Of a stretch of 64,000 bases of DNA, positions 55,461 through 64,000 are shown piece by piece. This stretch comes from Microvelia longipes. Lineage: Eukaryota; Arthropoda; Insecta; Hemiptera; Veliidae. The stretch's first letter is position 1; each line of letters starts with the position of its first letter. The notes beneath the pieces are model-generated. The model was not told the origin of the DNA. It did no database searches and was given only the letters and a program-made list of their open reading frames with translations. Position numbers and translations under genes: made by a program. Location: assembly GCA_018340805.1 (NCBI GenBank), contig JACMZG010001911.1:33297214-33361213 (forward strand), written 5' to 3'.

Positions 55461-56215
55461 GAACGTTTTCTCAAGTTGCTTTCCAGTATTTTAACTTCTT
55501 AGATGGATTGAGTTTTTTAGAAAATGTATTAATTAACTTATTATAACTTACAGAAGAATAAAGTGATTAAGAAAGTGTTTAATTATTGATTTCTACTTAC
55601 AACTTAAGATAAACTTTTATTTAGTTACCTCATTTTAACGTGTGATTAAGTTTTTAGCACACGACTCACTTCTAGCGAATTTTAAAAGGGAAATAAGCTT
55701 ATGAGGTTGGGGTCATGTATGTAAATACAACATTTTTCTTTTTACACGTTTCTATGGGACACGATAACTTTAAAACGCTTTCTTGGATCGAAATTATAGA
55801 CCTTATAAATTTTTCGAACCTTAATATGAATAAAGTTATTTCCCTTAATAATGACTCAGCAAAAATTTAAAATAATCACAAATTATCAAAACGTTGTCTA
55901 ATCGGGCTGAAATTTTATATGTATGGCGTCATGTATGCATGCTTGTAAGTACGAGATTCTTTTTCTACACGTTTCTATGGGGCACGATAACTTTTAACGA
56001 TAACGTTTTCTCAAGTTTCTTTTTAGTATTTTAACTTCTTTGATGGATTTTGTTTTAAGAAAATGTATTAATAACTTATTAAAACTTAGAAGATGAAAAT
56101 GTTTAATTATTGATTTCTACTTACAAATTAAGACAAAACTTTATTTTAGTTACTTTATTTATAACGTGTGGTTGAGAAAAAGATAATCATAAACGAATTT
56201 TAATAAAGAAAATGA
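55461..56215. repeat. Partial tandem duplication, offset about 537 bp
   Basis: 55465-55700 and 56003-56215 align: ACGTTTTCTCAAGTT, AGTATTTTAACTTCTT, GATGGATT, AGAAAATGTATTAAT and TTTAATTATTGATTTCTACT occur in both in the same order. The spacer contains family 2-like text (TTCTATGGGACACGATAACT at 55751 and TTCTATGGGGCACGATAACT at 55973). Confidence 0.75.
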
Positions 56216-56387
56216 GTGCCTAAATATGATCTGTTTATATTTACAATTTAGATTTTTTTAAAGTTATTTATATTTTTACATATATATGCTTGGATTTTAA
56301 CATATATATTAAGGTTAGCTTATCAAAAGTATTTTTATACGCAAGGCATATAGGTCTCGAGGCGCTGAGTAAAATGCATTTACAATA

Positions 56388-57250
56388 AAAAAAATCGGGT
56401 ACGGGATACCTCGGAACTTTTTCTCATCACATCGGATTCGCTACGCTTATCTTCTCTGCTTCATGCTCGTCCGTAGAATATACAATTCGCCAAATTTATA
56501 CTGCAGGATGTCCACGGACTCGCTTCGCTTGTCCTCAGATAGTAAATGCATTCGTTTCAGTCCCAGCGATCACCCATACAACACTGATCACGCTCAATGC
56601 TGCTTAACTTTTAAGATCCAACAAAAATCATAGATATAATTGTCGTATTGAAACAAAACCTAGTGCACTTTACTAAAAAAAAAGTGTACTCTTTTACTAA
56701 ATAAAGAAAAATAAACATACAATTGGATAATTTCCTGATTTGTTTGCAATTTTTTTTAAACCACGGTACGGATTATATCAGCAATTTTATCTAATCTAAT
56801 GATTAGATAAAATTAAACTAATGCTTATAATGGAATAAAACTTAGCACATATGTTAGTCTTATACATGGCTACATGCGTGCCAAATCTCAATACAATCAC
56901 ATCATTTTTCCGCGTTTTATGATTGTTCGAAATTTTTGCTGAATCGTTATTGCGGGTTAATGACGTCATAAAAAAATGTCTGAATAGCACAACTACAGCG
57001 GTAGATTGATCTTCCTACAAAGTTTCAACTCTCAAGCATAAATACACTAGGAGCTGCGATGATAACTGGCACACACACACACACGCACAGACACACACAC
57101 ACACATACAGACAGACAACTTTGTGAAAACCACTCAGGAGGTCTTAATAACACCTGAAATAGATAATTTAGGTGAAATCCCGGTTTCGGATTTTTTGCAA
57201 ACCCAATATTTTTCCTATAGACCTACGGTATAAATGCGGAAAAGTAAAAA
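56388..57250 (-). repeat. Dispersed repeat family 1, copy I (full)
   Basis: The longest copy, about 860 bp: AATCGGGTACGGGATACCTC, ATCGGATTCGCTACGCTTAT, CGGACTCGCTTCGCTTGTCC, GATCACGCTCAATGCTGCTT, TTAGCACATATGTTAGTCTT and GGTTAATGACGTCATAAAAA. Then an (AC)n tract at about 57070-57108, CCACTCAGGAGGTCTTAATA, ATCCCGGTTTCGGATTTTTT and ACCTACGGTATAAATGCGGA. It includes a perfect ATCTAATC.../GATTAGAT palindrome near 56790-56810. Confidence 0.85.
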
Positions 57251-57958
57251 TTAATATAATATTTTTGTGTATTATGTGTATATTATTATATTAGTATTGT
57301 AGGTGACGTTATTTTAAAATAAATATAATTCTTTGAAAATGGTTTCTGGATGTATCCAAAAAAAATGTAAAAAAAAATAAATAAAATGTTAAAAAATGAA
57401 AAATGATGTATAAAAATTATTGATACATTTTAATTTGTATAAATTAAAATGTATTTTAATTTTAATTTAATATTTGATTTAGTTTATACACATTATACGT
57501 AGTATATAATGTGTAATTGTATTTATTAAACTTGCAGTGACAAATAATAAATATAAAATGTTACCATTACATTATATTTTGAACTCTCTATGGAAATGTC
57601 AGGCCAGCAAGCATGATCATAGAATATACTGTCTTCTCATACAACGTTCATACAATAAAATTAATGAGTAATGTTTCGTTCAAATGTCATTTTGCTGGAG
57701 CGTAGTTATATTTTAATAAAGGATATACACAATGTAAATGTTATTGAAATGTTAACACTGCTATATGAAGGCCTTAGGGCTTTCTTCTAAATTAAAAGTT
57801 CTCTTTTTATGTATTCACGTGAAGATGTTGGGTGTGCATGAGTGTATAGTATAAATAAATGTAATAATCAAGCAAGTTGACAATATAGGGAGTTCTTTTA
57901 AATTCTCACTTAAATTGTACCTATTTAATAACTCCAGCAAATTTCATATGATTTAATA
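57251..57958. other. AT-rich non-coding DNA
   Basis: No gene or repeat unit recognised. Confidence 0.45.
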
Positions 57959-58288
57959 AACTGCGTAGACTTCCGCGGTTATTGTCATGGAGATTTAGGT
58001 GTCCTGGTTGTGACCGCGTCAATGTAGATGAATAATCGCTTCCACTGTGGGAGGCATCTTCAGGGATGTAGGACATTATGGATAGACACACATTGCTCTA
58101 CAATACTAAACTGCTAACTTTAATTTTGTTAAGCATTGTGTTTTATCCATGATGTCCTACATCCCTGAAGATTCCTACCACAGTGGAAGCGAAACGTCGG
58201 ATTCTTCATCTACATTGAAGAATGTAGATGAACGTAGGGATGAATGTAGGTCTTCACGGTCACCACCGGAAGACCTAAATCTTCACAT
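57959..58288. mobile_element. Foldback element with imperfect ~110-150-bp arms
   Basis: Left arm about 57982-58090 and right arm about 58137-58288 are inverted repeats: GAGATTTAGGTGTCCTGG, GTGACCG, TGTAGATGAA and GCTTCCACTGTGGGAGG-type words are answered by CTACCACAGTGGAAGC, TTCATCTACA, CGGTCACC and AGACCTAAATCTTC. The right arm has an extra ~40 bases with a second GAATGTAGATGAA. The right arm carries CTGAAGA (58165-58171) and GAAAC (58191-58195), a hammerhead-like word order; the left arm has lost the GAAA. The edge AACTGCGTAGACTTCCGCGG recurs at 44830. Confidence 0.8.
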
Positions 58289-60234
58289 AATTTAATTCAG
58301 TACAGTGGCATGTAATTTCTGCGCGATTCAATAAGTTTTTGGGGTTAAGTAAATTTTTAAAATTTTGCATTAGTTAGTAAAACTATAAGATACTGAAGAG
58401 ATTTTTATAGTAAGCAGTAAGCTAGCCTGTGATATTACCCTTTGCTGATATTTTTTCATCCAGAGTATATACCGGTCTAAATATAGTTTAACACTACTTA
58501 TTACTAATTTTGTAGCCTATTTTCCAGCATTGCCTCGAAAAGTAGTTGAATATCTTTTCAAACCTATTTGCAATGCGATTGTCAATACAAATGTTTGAAG
58601 TGATAATCATTAAAAACCTCAATTAATGTCACTTTTAGTGCAATTTGATGTAATTTTAACTTGTCTGTAGGTTATTAAATGGAGAAATTGTTTATTTGCT
58701 TTTATTCTGTTACAGGTAAGTATCAACTCATTCTCATAACTGTACGGCAATGGTTAGGTAACTATGTTCTTTATCTTATTCCTTTGGGTGCATAATAAAA
58801 AATGCAGTTAAGTATAAAATATTCTAGGTCGGAGGTCTATTTCACTATCCATTTTTTTCAAAATACAAGCAGCATGCATATAAAAGAAACATTAGCATTA
58901 TCTCTTCCTTCTAAATTTTTCTAGATTTTTTAAAAGGTACGCGTATATTTATTTATCCGTCTCTTAGGTTATACAAAATTGTGCTCATTCTTTCAACATT
59001 AGCACTGCACGAGACATTTTGCACTTTAAAATCCTCATTTAGCGCATTTCCTTTGAAAAATCCAAAAAAGCTGCTCAGAACTTGAAGCAAACCGAAAACT
59101 TTAGCAAGGAATGGTAATGTCACATTAGTTTGGAGATTAAACGCATAAGCTGTAGCTCATAAAGCCTGTAGCTCAGGCTGCCTTCTGATCAAAATTAAAA
59201 TAAAAGTGTAAAGCTTAAAAAGTACAAATCTTTCAATTTCCTTCTTTTATAGATGAATAAATTAAATAATTTATTTTTAAGTGCTAATTAATTATAAGTG
59301 CTCAATGTTTTGGGCACTTTTGTAAGTTACTTCGTAACCTACGGAATTAATCATTTGATTCCTTCTTTCAATGAATCTGCTATATTGTCTCCAACATGGT
59401 CTAAAATGTGTGATATCCATATGTATATTATATGAACATGAACCTGTCACATTCATATGTTCATTAGTTGTGTGGGAGTGAAAATTCGTGGTCTTATCAT
59501 TGAAAAATATATCGTGCGTGATTTTTGAAGATTTAACTAATGTGCAATACTTGTTGGGTTTTATTCTTTTACTCTCTTGCATGCATAGAGAGATATGATA
59601 CACATATAGAGAGAATTTAAATAAAATTTCTCAAATACATCGTTATTTAATTTAATGAATCAACATTTCCCTTATTCTACTGATACTAGATGATAATATG
59701 AAATTTTACTCAGTAGTAATAGTGCACAGCGTACTTAGTGCTACTTATTATTTGTAAGTTTCTAACTGTGTGTTTATAATGATTTAAAACATTTTTTTAC
59801 TTGCTTGCAATTTTTCACTAATATAACGTAACACGACTTAATTTGTTTAGAACTTAAATTGTCACTATATATTTATTAATAAATATTAATAACTAAAAGT
59901 CAGTGATAGTTACAAAATACGCGGTTAGTGATAGTGATATGGGGGGAGTGGTAGTAACTACCAGGCAAGAAGGCCACGTTGATGGGCCCTTTTTGCCAGC
60001 TCCCTAATAGTGTTCTACTCCTTTTAATTTCAAGTGTAGGTATATTTCATCTAATCTAGACAGAAGAGCCGTGAATTTCTATGGTTCCTCTCGCATGCTT
60101 TTTCAAGCAACCATACATATTTTCACTGACTCTTATAGTCTAGTGAAAACTGGGAACAACACGTGCTCTCACAGTTAAACCAAAACTCCACACACTTTAA
60201 ACTACAAGGCAGAAACAGTATGCTATTATAATGA
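58289..60234. other. AT-rich non-coding DNA
   Basis: A 103-codon minus-strand frame (59292-59603) is the longest open stretch, but its composition follows the AT-rich background and no domain is visible, so it is not called as a gene. Confidence 0.45.
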
Positions 60235-60475
60235 ATCTACAATGAGGGTCCTAAATTTTGCCTATACCCAGTTTCATTTAAGGAATCTTTAACGCGTACC
60301 TGACAACGCTCAAGCTCGAGACCACCGGCTTTACGTCCTTTCTGAAGGACGTGGTACGCAGAATTTTTATCCCCCATAAAAATCCTAGAGGCCCGTGCTG
60401 GGATTGAACCCATGACTAAAGTACATTTATTCTGTGTATTGGCCGCGTACCTTAACAACTACACCACGGGTGACT
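60235..60475 (-). mobile_element. tRNA-derived SINE
   Basis: On the minus strand ACCCGTGGTGTAGTTGTTAA then GGTACGCGGCC supplies an A-box-like region, and ATGGGTTCAATCCCAGCACG then GGCC supplies a B box with a foldable T arm (TGGG/CCCA). The outer CCCGTG and CACGGG pair as an acceptor stem. The body has GGACGTAAAGCCGGTGGTCT, a word resembling the conserved body of several insect SINEs. The insert in the anticodon region makes a functional tRNA unlikely. Confidence 0.75.
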
Positions 60476-61899
60476 CATCAAAAATTCGCGGTTAATGGAT
60501 TTTGGGTTTTATAGAGAAATATCTCAACGGCTCGGTTGATCTTCGCTAAATATTTCTGACCGCATCCTAAGTATTTAGAACGGCATTTAGGGCCCAGGTA
60601 AAAAGGATAAAAGTCACATTTTGGTCAAAATAAAGTTAGCAGTGCTATTTGGGAGATCTTGAGGTCATAGGCCATCTAACTATAAACCAAATCTTATTTC
60701 AATTAATTTACTAAACTTCTGTAAAAACAGACTAGAAAATACAGGTTACTTTAAATGACAATGTTCTAAGATATTGCCATTAATAAATGGCACTGTCCTA
60801 AGATATTTCCATTAATATGTCATACATTTAAGTAAAGTTACTATGTAAACGTTTTGAGCCTAAAATGTTTGCCTTATTAGTTAAGTATAAAACAAATATT
60901 AACAAGAGAAGACTTAATTTCGCTGTTGAATAGAAGCTTCTATACAAGACTAACACATCTCATCCATACAAGCTTAGAAGGGTTCTATATCATGGTATAA
61001 AATCTATTTTCTTCTTTATAACACTTTGATTAATATTCTTCATACAAGAAAAAATAGGTTTCTATGCCCAATTTTTCCTTTATATTAAATTATCTGAAAG
61101 GATAGAAGCGATGTAAGGGAGTTGAGAATGTTTTTGTTGAGAAATTAATCTTCAAGACTTGATGAGTCTCCTAATTGATTTGTAATGGGGGCTCCCTTCG
61201 CTCTTCACCCATCTACCTCTATCTCTCCACCATCTCTCCCCCGGTATCCTCTCTAAACCTTCATACTCCCAGCCCTTCAACTTTCTCATCTTGTCATCCT
61301 GTTTTAACTACCTTAAATGTTTTTAAAAAGCGAATTTCCTTGAAGGAAATTTATTAATGGAGTTTTCAACAAGTTTATTACGCTTCAACGTACCTTTATA
61401 TTCGCAAGAAATATTAAATGAAAGATAAGTAGTGAATAACTATGTGAAAGAGAGGTTAATGAGAATATGGATATGATTTAATTGTATATTAAGTGAGATA
61501 ATCTTGTTTACATAACATCTTTGCTTGAAAATCTTAGGGGGTTTTTCACTAGGTTAATCCCATACTCGAGTGGATTGCGTATTTGTCTGAAGATCAGTCA
61601 AATGGCAACTTCCTGCTGAAATTTGGAAAATGGAGTTTCTAGGATAAGTTTTCAGTAACACCTTCAGATTTTATATTTGAATTGGTAGTAATAAAAAATA
61701 TTTTCCAATAAACAATAGGAGTTAAATATAAATTAGTAATAGAAAGATAAAGTTGTGCATTGCTTAATTTACTTAACTCGATATCATTTCCTGCATGATT
61801 GCACTAGGAGGTTGAAATAGTAATAGGAGTCGCTCCACATTCTAAAAGCAGTCCAATTAAAGCTCTAAAAGTTGAATCCTCCCAAACCTCCCACTTTTT
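60476..61899. other. Non-coding DNA
   Basis: It includes a C/T-rich plus-strand tract at about 61187-61310 (CTCCCTTCGCTCTTCACCCA...), over which a chance 60-codon frame lies. No gene was recognised. Confidence 0.45.
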
Positions 61900-62075
61900 G
61901 CCTTTTCCTCATTTATACCGTAAGTATATAAAAAAATATTGTGTTTGCAAGAAAAATCCGAAACCAATGTCACCTGAATTATCCGGTTTAAATGGGACCT
62001 CCTAAGTGGTTTTTAAAAAGCATTCTGTCTGTATGTGTGTGTGTATTTATGCTAGAGAGTTTAACTTTTTGGGAA
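61900..62075 (+). repeat. Dispersed repeat family 1, copy J (end only)
   Basis: CTTTTCCTCATTTATACCGT, AAGTATAT, ATTGTGTTTGCAAGAAAAAT, CCGAAACC, GGACCTCCTAAGTGGTTTTT and CTGTCTGTATGTGTGTGTGT are the hairpin end and GT tract. The copy breaks off after GCTAGAGAGTTTAAC. Confidence 0.8.
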
Positions 62076-62338
62076 TGATTAGAATTGAAATTAATTTTCA
62101 GGATAAAAAGTTTATATAAAAATTGATTATGTCTTTGTCATCTTCTAAATATTAAGTTATTTTTTTTAAAAAGAATTAGTCAAAAAAAGTTTTACCTTGG
62201 GAGATTTTCCATTAATACTTTTAGGTAACATGAAACATTTTTAACTATATTTATTTATAAAGGTTCATAAAACCTAACATTCTTTTTATAAGTAGACTTC
62301 AAGTCAAACCCTCCCTTTTACTAGGTAAAATATTCAGG

Positions 62339-63456
62339 GTGGACTAAAAGTCCCCCTCACTTAAAATTTAAACTATTAGACATCATAAGTTAATTAAATC
62401 TGGGGGTACTTCTTTTGTGTTAAGGGAACTTCAGGTGTCCTATGCACCTATACACCTATACATACATCCTATACACCGGATTTTGCCAAAAGATAAAAAA
62501 CAAGAAATTAGAAGGTATAGTTTTGTTGCGCTTTTTGGGTATGTAGAGATACATACAATGCATTTTGCCTCCTGTGTATTTTTGTCTAAAACCTCCTCTA
62601 ATTTTGGAGGAGGAAATGCATAACCAATTGGACACTTTAACACAAAATTGTTGAGTTAAAGTGAAACATTAACTCTTGTTTCATCATTTTTTTTTGTTTC
62701 AACACTTGAAACTTAAGTATTGACATTAGAAATAATTAACCAAGAGAAATAATTTATCATTTTCTGCTTTAGAAAATTATAAAACGAATCGTTTATTGTC
62801 TTAATCTCATTTTAAGGTACATATAGTCACTGTTACTGCTAGATTTAGGAAATTGTAACAATGCATTTTTTAAACTTTTATATGTAATGATGTGTGCTTA
62901 TAAGCCAGAAATGAGTCATTTTCACTCTTGACAATTTTTAATATCAATACTTAATTTCAATTTTGTGTTTAATTTTTTTCGCACTTATTTCCGCCAAAGC
63001 AGGCTTAGGAAAAAAACGCTGGCGGAATACAGTCTGGTATTAATTTTTTTGTCTTTATTGGTAATTACAACTACATTTACAGTGTTATAAGCACTTAAGG
63101 TAATTGGATATAATTTTGACTTGAAACTTGACATGAAACAAGGTGTCTGCCCAGTGGCAGATCTTGCTGACATGAACTATACAGAGCATGATTAAATTAT
63201 TAATTTTAGATCAAGATCTTTTCTAGATCTTGATGAATCAAGATTCATTTCTAAAACCCAAAAAGCCCAATACAAGTCTAGACGATTAATCTTTTTTCTA
63301 TTAATTTTGTAAAATTCCATGTCAATTGGGATACCTGATTTTAACAACACCTCCAAAATAAGTTAACATTACACCAAAAAAGGTCCTCCAAGATTCGTTA
63401 ATTTATGTCTAATGATTCAAAATGTAAAGGGGAGGGGGACTTTTGGTCCTCTCAGT
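62339..63456. mobile_element. DNA transposon candidate with ~65-bp terminal inverted repeats
   Basis: Left end GTGGACTAAAAGTCCCCCTC with ACTATTAGACATCATAAGTT and right end, read in reverse complement, GAGGACCAAAAGTCCCCCTC with ATCATTAGACATAAATTAAC are inverted repeats over about 65 bp. TA lies close to both outer ends, which is compatible with a Tc1/mariner-type TA target. The 1.1-kb interior has only short frames (62417-62643 both strands, 62985-63173 minus) without a recognised transposase, so it is likely non-autonomous. Confidence 0.65.
63210..63234. repeat. Hairpin with 10-bp arms
   Basis: ATCAAGATCT and AGATCTTGAT are exact reverse complements separated by TTTCT; a further GAATCAAGATTC inverted word follows. 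Confidence 0.8.
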
Positions 63457-63589
63457 ATAATTATGTCCAAGAAATTACAAGTGGATAAATATAACTCCAC
63501 CATGCACTCATTCATCCTCTCGCCCATTCATATCTATCAATAGGCGTTTTTTAGATAGATTCACAACACATTATACAGCTCGCACTTCT

Positions 63590-63780
63590 CGCAGGTTTTT
63601 GCTGAGTCATTATTGCTAGTTAATGACGTCATAAATATTTCATAAAATAAATCACAAGACATTTATAAGGTCGATTTTTGTACCAAGTTTAATATTCATT
63701 CATATCCGACAAACAATTTGGATGAGATTGCGTGCCATAGAAATGTCTAGGAACAAAAACTCGTTCATATATATACATTA

Positions 63781-63864
<84 letters not shown>

Positions 63865-63875
63865 ATATATTATAT
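63590..63875 (+). repeat. Dispersed repeat family 2, copy with (TA)n array
   Basis: TTTTTGCTGAGTCATTATTG, AGTTAATGACGTCATAAATA, TCGATTTTTGTACCAAGTTT and GTGCCATAGAAATGTCTAGG then ACAAAAACTCGTTCATA lead into a (TA)n array at 63768-63871. The same order (GACGTCA, GATTTTTGTAC, CATTGAAACGTCAAGG, then TA array) occurs at 39080-39300. Confidence 0.75.
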
Positions 63876-64000
63876 GTCCTCTTTGTATTGAAAAATATAG
63901 TTACAGATTAATAAAATAGAGAATAAACTGTAAAAACGAGGCGAAGTTAAAAATGTGTTTGGCTTTATTACAAAACATGCTTAGAATGTTGAAAAATTAA

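Noticed and set aside
59292..59603. 103-codon minus-strand frame
   Set aside because: No domain, no codon bias different from the AT-rich background, no neighbouring exon signals.
60390..60475. Functional tRNA gene
   Set aside because: A box, B box and pairing acceptor ends are present, but the anticodon region is too long and the sequence continues into a SINE-like body.
62417..62643. Overlapping 68- and 67-codon frames
   Set aside because: They lie inside the inverted-repeat element and show no transposase motif.

Overview
This is nuclear DNA from an insect, or a close arthropod relative, with a large, AT-rich, transposon-packed genome. The evidence is one spliced exon of the Beaten-path (Beat) immunoglobulin family, a BEL/Pao LTR retrotransposon, an R1-clade LINE, other LINE fragments, tRNA-derived SINEs, MITE-like foldbacks and long (TA)n arrays. 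No rRNA gene, true tRNA gene, CRISPR array or bacterial operon was seen. The exact taxon cannot be told from the sequence.

Layout. 1-3871: AT-rich non-coding DNA with short palindromes. 3877-11122: a complete BEL/Pao element on the minus strand. It has near-identical 195/196-bp LTRs, a GTTTC target duplication, PBS, PPT, gag, protease, RT, RNase H and integrase, but the reading frame is broken by several single-base shifts. 11.1-18.5 kb: old repeats, a decayed CR1/L2/Jockey-like LINE piece (14.7-15.2 kb) and a ~65-bp minisatellite (17.6-18.2 kb). 18.5-19.2 kb: 5'-truncated LINE tail with RNase H and poly(A). 20.25-25.44 kb: a poly(A)-tailed fragment facing a nearly full-length but frameshifted R1-clade LINE on the minus strand, then a separate gag zinc-knuckle fragment. 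25957-26162: the Beat-like exon on the plus strand, with clear acceptor and donor sites; this is the only host gene piece I can support. 26-64 kb: AT-rich DNA, probably intron of that gene, carrying about a dozen copies of one dispersed ~760-860-bp repeat (called family 1 here), a second family linked to (TA)n arrays (family 2), two SINEs, two long foldback elements, MITE candidates, another LINE remnant and tandem repeats.

How the parts relate. The host exon is isolated in a sea of mobile elements, and no other Beat exon was found, so its introns would run at least about 26 kb upstream and 38 kb downstream within this window. Family 1 is the dominant unexplained structure. Its copies share a hairpin at one end, a 10-bp inverted subterminal repeat, an internal (GT)n/(GTCT)n stretch and a repeated motif GACGAGCGAAGCGAGTCC. 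One copy has expanded part of itself into a 65-bp minisatellite. The BEL element looks very recent from its LTRs, yet its coding frame is broken mostly at short homopolymers, which raises the question of sequencing or assembly error.
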